From an uncultured Litoreibacter sp. (lineage in GTDB: Bacteria; Pseudomonadota; Alphaproteobacteria; Rhodobacterales; Rhodobacteraceae): a DNA stretch of 64,000 nt. The notes under the pieces are model-generated. The model was not told where the DNA came from. It was given only the letters and a program-made list of their open reading frames with translations, and made no database searches. Made by a program: the position numbers and the translations under genes. Positions 8,598 through 16,865 of this stretch are shown here, one piece after another (within the stretch, counting starts at the first letter, position 1; each line of letters opens with the position of its first letter). The stretch is from positions 1 through 64,000 of the forward strand of contig NZ_CANKWO010000004.1 in assembly GCF_947487515.1 (NCBI RefSeq), given 5' to 3'.

Positions 8598-8639
8598 GTG
8601 CCACGCCTACATTTTGGTGGGCACAACAACGGAGTAAAC

Positions 8640-8858
8640 ATGGCCAAGGAAGAACTGCTCGAATTCCCCGGCGTCGTGAAGGAACTCCTGCCTAACGCGA
8701 CATTCCTGGTCGAGCTGGAAAACGGCCATACGATCATCGCGCACACGGCAGGCAAGATGCGCAAGAACCGCATCCGTGTTCTGGCAGGCGACAAAGTGCA
8801 GGTCGAGATGACCCCCTATGATCTGACCAAGGGTCGGATCAACTACCGCTTCAAGTGA
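8640..8858 (+). CDS. infA: Translation initiation factor IF-1
   Basis: The 72-residue protein starts [13 protein letters not shown] and shows the full S1/OB-fold of IF-1 ([49 protein letters not shown]). IF-1 binds the ribosomal A site and helps IF-2 and IF-3 during initiation. The start at 8640 is chosen because it matches the family N-terminus and follows a GGAG ribosome-binding site; an upstream in-frame codon at 8598 would add 14 unrelated residues. Its stop overlaps the GTG start of the maf gene (GTGA). Confidence 0.98.
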   Translation: MAKEELLEFPGVVKELLPNATFLVELENGHTIIAHTAGKMRKNRIRVLAGDKVQVEMTPYDLTKGRINYRFK

Positions 8859-9451
8859 CCGCTGCGACCCGGGGTGCCGGGTTGAAGCTGGTGCTCGGCT
8901 CCGGCTCGCCACGGCGGCTGGAGCTTTTGGCGACTCTGGGGATCATCCCCGACGCCATCCGCCCCCCCGATATTAACGAAGATCCGGTTGGCGCTGAAAA
9001 GCCGCGCGTGTATTGCCAACGCATTGCCCGCAGCAAGGCCGAGGCGTTGGCGTTGGCGGCGGATGAAGTTGCCCTTTGTGCAGATACGACGGTCGCCTTG
9101 GGACGCCGCATCATGGGCAAGCCCGCAGATGCGGATGAGGCGGCGAAGTTTCTTCAATCACTGTCGGGCCGCAGGCACCGTGTGATCACTGCTATGGCGG
9201 TGAAACGGGGCGACAAGATTTGGACCGCTGATGTGGTCACTACCGTGAAGATGAAATCCCTGTCGGATGAAGAATTGAACGCCTATCTGGCCACCAACGA
9301 TTGGCAAGGCAAGGCGGGCGGTTACGCCATTCAAGGGCCTGCTGGGGCGTTCATCCCTTGGATACAAGGCTCCTATACAGGGGTAATGGGGTTGCCCGTC
9401 GCCGAAGCGTCGCAACTTTTGAAAACTGCTGGATATGAGGTTTCATCATGA
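8855..9451 (+). CDS. maf: Maf-type nucleoside triphosphate pyrophosphatase
   Basis: A 198-residue Maf/HAM1-fold enzyme that hydrolyses non-canonical or modified nucleoside triphosphates to monophosphates, a nucleotide-pool cleaning role linked to septum inhibition. Family motifs are [15 protein letters not shown] near the N-terminus, CADTTVALG in the middle, then [20 protein letters not shown] and VMGLPV near the C-terminus. The start is GTG at 8855, inside the end of infA, which implies coupling. It overlaps the next gene by four bases (ATGA). Confidence 0.93.
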   Translation: MTAATRGAGLKLVLGSGSPRRLELLATLGIIPDAIRPPDINEDPVGAEKPRVYCQRIARSKAEALALAADEVALCADTTVALGRRIMGKPADADEAAKFLQSLSGRRHRVITAMAVKRGDKIWTADVVTTVKMKSLSDEELNAYLATNDWQGKAGGYAIQGPAGAFIPWIQGSYTGVMGLPVAEASQLLKTAGYEVSS

Positions 9452-10476
9452 AGGGCGCTTTGATCGTTTTAGGGGAGCTTGGCGGTGTTGAAGCTGTCGC
9501 CCGCATGGTGAATGGCGTTTTGGATGACCTGATGCTGGCCCCTGATGACAACGCTCCTCCGGCGCCCGGTGCGATTTATCGCGCGGTGGCGGACCGTCCT
9601 TTGAAGGGGCAGGGCGGCATGATGCTATCCCTGCCGGACGGGCAAACTGCGTTGTTTCGCGGCGCGAAAGGGTTGAAGCCGGGGACGCCACTGTTGGTGC
9701 AGGTGACCTCCTACGCCGAAGCGCATAAGGCCGTACCCGTCACCGACCGTTTGATTTTTAAGGGCCGCAGTGTGATCGTGACACCTGGGGCGAACGGCCT
9801 GAACGTCTCGCGTCAGGTGCGTGATGAAGACGACCGCGAAATGCTGCTGGAAGCATTGCACCGCTCCCGCGCACCCGATGCCGGCCACGGCGTTATCATT
9901 CGCACGGGGGCCGTCGGGCTTGATCCTGACGATATTGCCGAAGAGGCCGACAGCCTGCTGGATCTCGCGGATGCGGTGTTGGCCGATGTCGAAGGCCCGC
10001 CGGAGCTGCTGGTCGATGCCATCGGGCCGCATGATCTGGCGTTCCGTGATTGGCCGCATGCGGATAAAACCGTCGAGGGCTTTGAGGAACACGGCGTTTT
10101 GGATGCGCTCGCCGAGTTGGACCGCGCCGAAATCCCGCTGGGGCAAGGCTCTATGTTCATTGAGCCGACTCGCGCATTGGTGGCGGTTGACGTCAATACT
10201 GGCGGCGACTTTTCACCCGCAGCGGGATTAAAGGCAAATCTGGCAGTGGCGAAAGCGCTGCCGCGCATGTTGCGCCTGCGCGGGCTGGGGGGGCAGATAA
10301 CTCTTGATTTGGCCCCAATGCCGAAGAAGGACCGCAAGCAGTTCGAAGTGGCGCTGCGTAGTGCCTTCCGCGTCGACCCCATCGAGACGTCACTTGTTGG
10401 CTGGACCCCGTTGGGACACTATGAATTGCAACGCAAGCGCGAGCGGATGCCCATCGCCCAAGGGTTGGCACAATGA
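9448..10476 (+). CDS. Ribonuclease E/G family protein, short form
   Basis: A 342-residue member of the RNase E/G family. The catalytic core is visible: [13 protein letters not shown], with the first metal-binding Asp, and [19 protein letters not shown] with the second, then [19 protein letters not shown]. It lacks the CPxCxG zinc-link motif of RNase E and the long C-terminal scaffold, and the N-terminal S1 region is degenerate or missing (full-length RNase G is about 490 residues). It probably cleaves RNA, but tetramer formation through the zinc link seems unlikely. It lies between maf and yacG with overlaps on both sides. Confidence 0.85.
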   Translation: MKGALIVLGELGGVEAVARMVNGVLDDLMLAPDDNAPPAPGAIYRAVADRPLKGQGGMMLSLPDGQTALFRGAKGLKPGTPLLVQVTSYAEAHKAVPVTDRLIFKGRSVIVTPGANGLNVSRQVRDEDDREMLLEALHRSRAPDAGHGVIIRTGAVGLDPDDIAEEADSLLDLADAVLADVEGPPELLVDAIGPHDLAFRDWPHADKTVEGFEEHGVLDALAELDRAEIPLGQGSMFIEPTRALVAVDVNTGGDFSPAAGLKANLAVAKALPRMLRLRGLGGQITLDLAPMPKKDRKQFEVALRSAFRVDPIETSLVGWTPLGHYELQRKRERMPIAQGLAQ

Positions 10477-10691
10477 GCTGCCCGATCTGCGATAAAGACA
10501 AGGTCGAGGAGTTTCGCCCGTTCTGCTCCAAACGCTGTGCAGACATAGATTTGGGCCGCTGGATGACAGGATCATACGCCATCGCCAGTCAAGACCCTGA
10601 CGACGATGACGAATTGATGGAAGAGCTGGAGAAAAAGCTGGGAGAGATCGCGGCCGGCGGGCCTACAGGTGACGGTTCCAAGCCACACTGA
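10473..10691 (+). CDS. yacG: DNA gyrase inhibitor YacG, zinc-binding
   Basis: A 72-residue protein with the YacG four-Cys zinc site: CPICDKD at residues 3-9 and FCSKRCADIDLGRW further on. YacG binds GyrB and blocks DNA binding by gyrase. The tail from about residue 44 is strongly acidic (DPDDDDELMEELEKKL), as in the alphaproteobacterial versions. The start overlaps the RNase gene stop by four bases (ATGA), so it closes the infA-maf-RNase-yacG unit. Confidence 0.93.
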   Translation: MSCPICDKDKVEEFRPFCSKRCADIDLGRWMTGSYAIASQDPDDDDELMEELEKKLGEIAAGGPTGDGSKPH

Positions 10692-10803
10692 CAAGAAGGT
10701 GGTGAGGTTTTTAATTTTTCCTGCACAAGCCTCTGGACACCGCCAAATCGCTGGCCTAAGTAGTCCCACGTTCGCAGGTAAACACCCTATGCGAACACCC
10801 GGT

Positions 10804-10878
10804 GCCCGGGTAGCTCAGGGGTAGAGCAGTGGATTGAAAATCCTCGTGTCGGTGGTTCAAATCCGCCCCTGGGCACCA
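10804..10878 (+). tRNA. tRNA-Phe (GAA anticodon)
   Basis: A 75-base cloverleaf. The acceptor arm GCCCGGG pairs with CCTGGGC, followed by discriminator A and an encoded CCA. The anticodon loop is TTGAAAA with anticodon GAA, reading TTC and TTT. The D loop contains GGGG and the T arm has TTCAAAT. It stands alone in the gap between yacG and a convergent gene at 10908. Confidence 0.95.
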
Positions 10879-10907
10879 CTTTTATTTCAATACCAGTTGC
10901 CCAAAGC

Positions 10908-11474
10908 TTACCGGTAGCGTGGGTTGGTATTTTGGAAAAAGTCTAAGGTTTGAAAACGAAAATCTTCTGCGTATTTCGACATGAAGAATGAAAGAAATGT
11001 GTTGAGGCTGGGTCGCACGCGCGGGTCGTCTATGACCTCTGGGCAGGTCTCATTGAGCGTATCCACCATCAGCTGAGACCACAGTGTGGCACCTGCGTCT
11101 GTCATCAATTGCATCGCGTTATGTGTATGGTGAAAATTCAGCCGGAACTCTGCACCATGATAGTAGGGACCTCCGCCCATCACATCGACCCACATGGATG
11201 CTTGGGTGTGAATGTGGTGATTGATGCCCCCGACACGCTCAAACACCGATGTGAACCAATCCTCTTGTTCGAATACTCTTTGGTAGAAGTCATGGACTAT
11301 TCTCACGATCGGCTCTTGCCCAAGAACCGAGTATAATTGCCAAAACTGGATCGGCTTTGCTGGATCATCGGAGGCGGTCAGGGAGAGGATGTCCTCCCTC
11401 TCAAGCGCATCATCCGGGAGCACTCCCTTCGCGATCGCGGACGCGATGTAATCGGTACGAATTTTCTTTGTCAT
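10908..11474 (-). CDS. Globin-like (truncated-haemoglobin-type) protein
   Basis: The 188-residue protein from the MTKKIRTD start contains a truncated-globin pattern: an FYQRVFEQEDWFTSVFERVG helix and HIHTQASMWVDVMGGGPYY. The FRLNFHHTHNAMQLM segment, in the F-helix place, holds candidate proximal His residues, followed by GATLWSQLM. Such proteins bind haem and react with O2 or NO. About 55 extra N-terminal residues precede the globin part. The start is uncertain: upstream in-frame codons at 11519 and 11585 would lengthen it to as much as 225 residues, and none has a strong ribosome-binding site. It stands between tRNA-Phe and an exported protein, with no obvious operon partner. Confidence 0.6.
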   Translation of the reverse strand: MTKKIRTDYIASAIAKGVLPDDALEREDILSLTASDDPAKPIQFWQLYSVLGQEPIVRIVHDFYQRVFEQEDWFTSVFERVGGINHHIHTQASMWVDVMGGGPYYHGAEFRLNFHHTHNAMQLMTDAGATLWSQLMVDTLNETCPEVIDDPRVRPSLNTFLSFFMSKYAEDFRFQTLDFFQNTNPRYR

Positions 11475-11630
11475 GTAGCCGTTTCGCGTCGAGAACTTTG
11501 GAAGGACCGCATGTTCCATGATGTGCACTCTCGAAGGTAATTTGCCTCTGGATCGTTTAGCTAAGCGCGCAGCCACAAGTTTCAAGACGCAGGGTACAGA
11601 TAGAAAACCGGTGCCAAAGCAAAAAGCGCT

Positions 11631-12038
11631 TTATTCGCAGACGGTTTCTTTGATGAAACAGTTTGAACCGATACACCCGTCCCATCCTTCGGATTTGGCC
11701 GCTTGGGATTTTTCACCGAACGCGCCTTCGACAATTTTGGCGGACTGGATTTTGTCAAACCTGAATATCCGTTTGGAGGCATAGTCGCGCCCTTTGGTGC
11801 ACCCTCGGCTTTGCCAACCGTGCATGTAGACCTTGCCATTGTTGCCAACTGCCACCTGATGAACGTCCACAATGCGTGGCTCGCAGCCCTTTGAGACGTC
11901 TTTGTCATAGACGATCTCAACTACACGGCCGGACTTTGCTGCCTCGCATAGCGGCCCTTCAAGGGCGGGCTGAGCGTGAGATGCAGACACCTGCGCAACG
12001 ACTGCAATCAGTCCCATTTTTAGATGTTTAACTTCCAC
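11631..12038 (-). CDS. Exported WYL-like domain protein
   Basis: With a GTG start at 12038, chosen because AAAGGG lies six bases upstream, the protein is about 135 residues. The N-terminus reads as a Sec signal peptide: a Lys/His-containing start, a hydrophobic MGLIAVVAQVSA core and a likely cut after SHA. The mature part has a sequence like the WYL fold (VVEIVYDKDV, PRIVDVHQVAVGNNGKVYMH, RIFRFDKIQSAKI). WYL domains are normally cytoplasmic regulatory sensors, so export is odd. Five Cys in the mature part could form disulphides, consistent with the periplasm. A role is unknown. A longer frame to 12149 exists but would bury the signal peptide. Confidence 0.6.
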   Translation of the reverse strand: MEVKHLKMGLIAVVAQVSASHAQPALEGPLCEAAKSGRVVEIVYDKDVSKGCEPRIVDVHQVAVGNNGKVYMHGWQSRGCTKGRDYASKRIFRFDKIQSAKIVEGAFGEKSQAAKSEGWDGCIGSNCFIKETVCE

Positions 12039-12226
12039 AAGTTGCCCTTTCAGGTGGTTGAAGTTCCATTTGATGTGGGCGCGAAGCGAAAGTCTAGAAA
12101 ACTCTTGTGGGGTCCCTTCAAAATGCGTCTGGCAGTTTTGTTTATTCATTTAGCCAAGTCAAAAAACTTAGACTAAGCTCGATAAACGAATCAACAAAAA
12201 TACCATCGCGTATTTGGGAGAATTAC

Positions 12227-13231
12227 ATGATCAAATCACTTAAATCTGCGGCGCTTGCAGCCGCAGCGACGCTTGCATTGGCCGTGCCAACGCAGGCTCA
12301 AGAGTTGAACTTCTTTACAATCGGAACCGGCGGCACAGCCTATACTTACTATCCGGTCGGTGGTGTTATTGCGAATGCGATTTCGCGTCCACCTGGGTCG
12401 CGTGAATGCGATGGTGGTGGGTCTTGTGGTGTTGAAGGTCTGATTGCATCCGCGGTGTCATCGCGCGGTTCCGTCGACAATGTGAACGCCATTTTGTCCG
12501 GTCTGCGGAACTCCGGCTTTGCGCAATCTGACGTGGCATATTGGGCCTATACCGGCACAGGCACCATGGAAGGCAAAGAGCCAGCAACGGACTTGCGCAC
12601 CATCGCGGCGTTGTTCGAAGAGCACATCCACCTTGTTGCTATGGCCGACAGCGGTATCAATTCCGTAGCCGATCTTAAAGGCAAGCGCGTGTCCCTCGAT
12701 GAGCCAGGTTCCGGCACATATGTGGATGCAAACCTGATCCTCGAGGCCAACGGTCTGTCCGTTGATATGGTCACCGCAGAGGCCCTCAAAGGGGGGGCTG
12801 CGTCCGAAGCTTTGCGCAATGGCAAGATCGACGCGTTCTTTGTGGTTGCGGGCTACCCAACAGGCTCCTTGGTGGAGCTGGCGTCTGCTGCTGACATCAA
12901 ACTGGTGCCAATCAGCGGTGCCGGAGCGGATGCTCTTGTTGAAAAATACGGCTTCTTCGCGGCGTCTGACATCCCTGAGGGTGCATATGAAGGCGTTGGC
13001 ACAACTGCGACAGTTGCCGTTGGCGCGCAGTGGTTCACCTCTGCCAAAGAAGATGATGAGTTGGTCTATAACATCACCAAAGCCCTGTGGAACGAACAGT
13101 CCCGCAAGCTGTTGGATGTTGGTCACGCCAAAGGCAAAACCATCACAGCTGAATCGGCGTTGAACGGCATTGGTGTGCCTTTGCACGCTGGCGCAGAGCG
13201 CTTCTACAAAGAAGCAGGCTTGCTGAAGTAA
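12227..13231 (+). CDS. TAXI-family TRAP transporter solute-binding protein
   Basis: A 334-residue periplasmic binding protein. The start at 12227 has GGGAG six bases upstream and yields a clear signal peptide (KSAALAAAATLALAVPTQAQ). The mature protein opens with LNFFTIGTGGTAYTYYPVGG, the TAXI (TRAP-associated extracytoplasmic immunogenic) signature, and contains DLKGKRVSLDEPGSGTY. The ligand is unknown; TAXI systems often take up small organic acids or amino acids such as glutamate. A loop with two Cys (SRECDGGGSCGVEGL) may form a disulphide. The permease follows after a terminator-like hairpin. Confidence 0.93.
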   Translation: MIKSLKSAALAAAATLALAVPTQAQELNFFTIGTGGTAYTYYPVGGVIANAISRPPGSRECDGGGSCGVEGLIASAVSSRGSVDNVNAILSGLRNSGFAQSDVAYWAYTGTGTMEGKEPATDLRTIAALFEEHIHLVAMADSGINSVADLKGKRVSLDEPGSGTYVDANLILEANGLSVDMVTAEALKGGAASEALRNGKIDAFFVVAGYPTGSLVELASAADIKLVPISGAGADALVEKYGFFAASDIPEGAYEGVGTTATVAVGAQWFTSAKEDDELVYNITKALWNEQSRKLLDVGHAKGKTITAESALNGIGVPLHAGAERFYKEAGLLK

Positions 13232-13252
13232 GCCCGCCAAATCATCACAACT

Positions 13253-13285
13253 GGCCCGAGCGTAAAAGTGACGCTCGGGCCTTTT
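13253..13285 (+). terminator. Hairpin plus T-run between TAXI binding protein and permease
   Basis: A perfect 10-bp stem (GGCCCGAGCG / CGCTCGGGCC) with a nine-base loop, followed by TTTT. It lies in the 67-base gap between a binding-protein gene and its permease gene. It probably attenuates transcription so that more binding protein than permease is made. Confidence 0.75.
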
Positions 13286-13298
13286 CTATATCTACCAG

Positions 13299-15341
13299 AT
13301 GGATACTGAACCGATGGTCACCGATACCCAACCCGAGTTAACCCCCGAACAACTGGCTGAAATCGAGCGCAAGTTTGATCCAGAAATGGCCTTCCGCGCG
13401 ACCGGCAAGCAGTTCGGCTTCTTCATCGCGGCCGTCTTGGTCTGCATGTCGGTCTATCATTTCTATGCGTCTGGATTTGGTTTGATCCGCGAACTCTTGC
13501 ACCGCGGAATTCACCTCTCCTTTGTCTTGGGTTTGGTGTTTCTTCTTTTTGGCTGGAAACGCGATGACAGCCTAACGCCCCGCACTGGCGGATTGCGCAT
13601 CCAAGGTGTGCCGGTTCTCGATATCATTTTTTCCATTTTGGCCGTTGGGGCCGCAATTTATCTGCCTCTGCTGCCGCCCGAAGTGGTGGCCGAGCGCGTT
13701 GGCAACCCGTCGCAATCCGACGTGCTTATGGGCACGGCGCTTTTGGTGCTGACCTTAGAGGCGACGCGGCGCTCGGTTGGGCCGACTTTGCCGATTATCG
13801 GCATTTTGTTTTTGGTATTCGCCTACTTCGGCCCTTGGATGCCGGGTGCGTTGAAGCACGGAGGCGCAAGTTGGTTGGGTATTGTGAACCATCTTTATAT
13901 GACCAATCAGGGGCTATACGGCGTCGCGATTGGGGTCATGGCGCAATATGTCTTCTTGTTCATTCTGTTTGGCGTTTTGGCCACACGTATCGGGCTTGGC
14001 CAATTGTTCATCGATCTCGCGATGGTGATCGCAGGCCGCTACTCTGGTGGCCCTGCTAAGGTGGCGATTTTTTCTTCGGCCTTTATGGGGACGATCTCTG
14101 GCTCTTCAATTGCCAATACTGTGACCACAGGGGCGCTGACCATCCCTGCGATGAAGCGTGTTGGCTACCCGCCGCATTTCGCGGCCGCCACCGAAGCCAC
14201 GGCCTCCACAGGGGGGCAAATTACCCCACCGATCCTAGGGGCTGCGGCCTTTATCATGGTGGAATATCTGGAAATCCCGCTGCGTGATGTCCTCGCGGCG
14301 GCTCTTTTTCCGGCTTTGCTGCACTACTTCGGTATTTTCATAATGGTTCATCTGGAGGCCAAGAAACTGGGCCTGCGTGGCCTGCGCGCCGAAGAGTTGC
14401 CGAAGGTAGGGCTGGTCTTGAAGGATCACTGGCTGTCGATCATTCCATTGGGCATTCTTGTCTATCTAATCTTGTCGGGTCGAACACCTGACTTTGCCGC
14501 AGTTTATGGCATCATTGCCTGTGTGGTTGTCGGCTTCTTGAACCCAACCAACCGGCTGACCATCCCAGATTTGTGGAGTGTTCTGGCGTCAGGGGCGAAG
14601 AGCACCCTTGCGGTGGGCGCTGCTGCGGCGACGGTGGGTATCGTGGTGGGCGTGGTTACGCTCACAGGTGTGGGGTTCCGCCTTGGGTATGTCGTGGTGC
14701 AAACGGCCACTGACATCGGTGATGTTGTCGGCAGTATTTGGCCCTTGAGCTATTTCTCCGTTGCGCAATGGGCGTTGTTCTTCTCGCTGATTTTGATCGC
14801 GTTTGCTTGTATCATCATGGGGGCAGGGATCCCTACGACCGCGACCTACATCATCCTAGTGGCCGTGGCCGCACCGGCCTTGGCGCAACTGCAGGTGGAG
14901 CCGATCGTCTCCCACTTCTTCGTGTTCTACTACGGGGTGTTGGCGGATATTACCCCGCCTGTGGCGCTTGCTGCCTATGCGGCGGCGGGGATTGCAGGGT
15001 CGAACCCGTTCCAAACGGGCAACACGGCCTTCCGGCTGGGCATCGCCAAGGCACTGGTGCCCTTTGTCTTCGTCTATTCGCCAGCCTTGCTGTTGGTCGC
15101 AGACGGGTTCACTTGGTGGGCGTTCACCTACACGCTGGCAGGGGCAATGTTGGGCATTGCTTCGCTGGGGGTCGCCTTCTCTGGGTTCTTGGTTGCGCCG
15201 TTGAAGAACTGGGAACGCTGGTACGTCGGCTTGGTGGCATTCTTGTTTATCGCCCCGGGCGTGACGACCATGCTGATTGGGCTGGCAGCCCTTGCGCCGA
15301 TAGTGGTTTTGCAACTCAGACGTAAGTCGGTTGCGGCCTAA
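13299..15341 (+). CDS. TRAP transporter fused permease, TAXI type
   Basis: A 680-residue integral membrane protein that fuses the small DctQ-like and large DctM-like subunits (4TM/12TM family). A cytoplasmic head (about residues 1-40) is followed by four early helices, then the DctM part with FSSAFMGTISGSSIANTVTT and ATASTGGQITPPILGAAAFI. A second repeat includes IIMGAGIPTTATYIILVAVA and ADITPPVALAAYAAAGIAG. These Gly/Thr/Pro hairpins form the transport site. It uses an ion gradient together with the upstream binding protein. No clear ribosome-binding site precedes the ATG at 13299; a second ATG lies five codons downstream. Confidence 0.95.
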   Translation: MDTEPMVTDTQPELTPEQLAEIERKFDPEMAFRATGKQFGFFIAAVLVCMSVYHFYASGFGLIRELLHRGIHLSFVLGLVFLLFGWKRDDSLTPRTGGLRIQGVPVLDIIFSILAVGAAIYLPLLPPEVVAERVGNPSQSDVLMGTALLVLTLEATRRSVGPTLPIIGILFLVFAYFGPWMPGALKHGGASWLGIVNHLYMTNQGLYGVAIGVMAQYVFLFILFGVLATRIGLGQLFIDLAMVIAGRYSGGPAKVAIFSSAFMGTISGSSIANTVTTGALTIPAMKRVGYPPHFAAATEATASTGGQITPPILGAAAFIMVEYLEIPLRDVLAAALFPALLHYFGIFIMVHLEAKKLGLRGLRAEELPKVGLVLKDHWLSIIPLGILVYLILSGRTPDFAAVYGIIACVVVGFLNPTNRLTIPDLWSVLASGAKSTLAVGAAAATVGIVVGVVTLTGVGFRLGYVVVQTATDIGDVVGSIWPLSYFSVAQWALFFSLILIAFACIIMGAGIPTTATYIILVAVAAPALAQLQVEPIVSHFFVFYYGVLADITPPVALAAYAAAGIAGSNPFQTGNTAFRLGIAKALVPFVFVYSPALLLVADGFTWWAFTYTLAGAMLGIASLGVAFSGFLVAPLKNWERWYVGLVAFLFIAPGVTTMLIGLAALAPIVVLQLRRKSVAA

Positions 15342-15349
15342 GCCAAGAG

Positions 15350-15382
15350 GAGGGCGCGGGACTGGTCCTGCGCCCTCTTTTT
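15350..15382 (+). terminator. Rho-independent terminator after TRAP permease
   Basis: A 12-bp stem (GAGGGCGCGGGA / TCCTGCGCCCTC) with one mismatch, loop CTGG, then TTTTT. It lies nine bases after the permease stop and before the convergent Hsp70 gene. The T-run is on the plus strand only. Confidence 0.85.
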
Positions 15383-15398
15383 GTGAAGGAATCAATGC

Positions 15399-16658
15399 TC
15401 ACCGTGAGGCAGGGCGTTCCGATGCCAAGGCCAACCCGTCAGTAACCGCAGTGAACACCTCGCTAAAGGAATGCTGCGCGTTCGGGAACTTTGCCTTCAT
15501 TGCGTCCGAAACCATCGACATTAAGCTAGAGCCGCCGACATAGATCACGCGTTCGACCTTTTCGGCCTCAGTTCCTGCCAGTCGTAGCGTTTCTTCCGCC
15601 CCAACTTGCAAGGCCATCGCGTGCGCAGCAAGAGTTTGGGCCAACACGTCAATCGGCAAAGAGGCCGCGAGGCCCCGTTCTATCTGTCCTAAATCGATCA
15701 TCGAGTGCGCGGCGCCGGAATTGGCCGCGATTTTCCCACGCTCCACTGCGAAGGCCAACTCATGGCCCAATTCATCCTCTAGCACCGTCGCGAGGCGTGC
15801 CATTTTTTCCGGCGAATAGGACAGTTTGACCATCTCCTCGACCAAACGCCGGTTCTTGGCAGTGTAAAGAAACGGGATTTTTTCCCAAGTGGCGAGGTCG
15901 TTGAAGATCGCATTGGGGACCGGTGTCGCACCGGGACCGATAGTCTTGCGCAATTCAGTGCCCTTGCCCAATAGAGGCATCACGCGGTCGATGTTGATCG
16001 AGCGGTCGAAATCGGTGCCCCCGATGCGCACCCCATGATTGGCGAGGATTGTGACACCGCTGTTTCCAGAACGGAACAATGAGAAATCCGATGTCCCCCC
16101 GCCGATATCGACAATCAGGCCGATTTCTCCTGAATGCTCCAATGCTCCGCTGGCGATTGCGGCCGCTTCGGGTTCGGGTAAAAACTCCACCCCTTTGAAG
16201 CCTGCCGCAAGGTAGCAGGCGCGCAAGTCGGCCTCTGCCTGTGCTTCTCTGGGGTCGCCGGCACCGTGGAACACCACCGGACGCCCCGAAATAGCGTAGT
16301 CAAAGACTTGTCCGGACTCTGCTTCTGCGCGGGTTTTGATCTGGTTGAGAAAGCGCGCGATGATGTCGACGAATGTGACGCGTTCATTCAGGATCTGGCG
16401 ACTTTCATGCATGAGGCTGGAGCCAAGCACGCGTTTTAGCGCGCGCATGAACCGTCCGTCCGCCCCATTTAGCAAAGCTTGGTTCGCAGGCTCTCCGATA
16501 AGGGTTTCGCGGGTGTCGAAGTCGAAGAAGAACGTCGTCGGCAAAGTCGTCTGGTTCGGCGCAACCTGCACCAAGCGGGGTTTGCCATCCAACATGTATC
16601 CAGCGGCAGAGTTGGAGGTGCCAAAATCTACGCCAAGTGTGCAACCTTGAGATGTCAT
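15399..16658 (-). CDS. Hsp70-family protein of the YegD type
   Basis: A 419-residue actin-like ATPase. It has the Hsp70 phosphate-1 loop LGVDFGTSNSAAGYM at the N-terminus, the phosphate-2 loop GLIVDIGGGTSDFSLFR near residue 200 and the adenosine motif VIYVGGSSLMSMV near the C-terminus. It stops after the nucleotide-binding domain: the substrate-binding domain and lid of DnaK are missing, as in YegD. Its role is unclear; YegD-like proteins are thought to act as chaperone-like ATPases. A strong GGAGG lies seven bases before the ATG. The leader contains complementary sequence that could hide this site. Confidence 0.9.
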   Translation of the reverse strand: MTSQGCTLGVDFGTSNSAAGYMLDGKPRLVQVAPNQTTLPTTFFFDFDTRETLIGEPANQALLNGADGRFMRALKRVLGSSLMHESRQILNERVTFVDIIARFLNQIKTRAEAESGQVFDYAISGRPVVFHGAGDPREAQAEADLRACYLAAGFKGVEFLPEPEAAAIASGALEHSGEIGLIVDIGGGTSDFSLFRSGNSGVTILANHGVRIGGTDFDRSINIDRVMPLLGKGTELRKTIGPGATPVPNAIFNDLATWEKIPFLYTAKNRRLVEEMVKLSYSPEKMARLATVLEDELGHELAFAVERGKIAANSGAAHSMIDLGQIERGLAASLPIDVLAQTLAAHAMALQVGAEETLRLAGTEAEKVERVIYVGGSSLMSMVSDAMKAKFPNAQHSFSEVFTAVTDGLALASERPASR

Positions 16659-16665
16659 ATCCGAT

Positions 16666-16702
16666 CCTCCAACAACCCTACGGAGGTGCGGTCTTTAGGG
16701 TT
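16666..16702 (-). promoter_or_regulatory. Possible ribosome-site-masking leader of the Hsp70-type gene
   Basis: On the minus strand the ribosome-binding site GGAGG (16670-16666) is preceded by CCTCC (16686-16682), which can pair with it. A 7-bp stem (TAGGGTT, 16680-16674, with AACCCTA, 16702-16696) could form instead. Two exclusive pairings around a chaperone-type gene suggest translational control, perhaps by temperature. This is inference from complementarity only. Confidence 0.3.
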
Positions 16703-16824
16703 GGGGGCAGCGGTCGTCAAGCTGCGCCCGCCCAAGGATACGTTCCTTGTGCCGCCCTGTGCGGTATCCGGCATAGGCCACCAATAGCCGCGTAAATTTG
16801 CTTTTCATTAACTCGGCGCCTATA

Positions 16825-16840
16825 TTGTTGAAAACAACAA
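16825..16840. promoter_or_regulatory. Perfect inverted repeat upstream of the NUDIX gene
   Basis: TTGTTG-AAAA-CAACAA, a 16-base palindrome ending 25 bases before the NUDIX ATG, in the divergent region between the Hsp70 and NUDIX genes. It has the size and symmetry of a dimeric repressor operator. No regulator gene is adjacent. Confidence 0.3.
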
Positions 16841-16865
16841 AAAGAATACATTGAGCGGTTCATAC

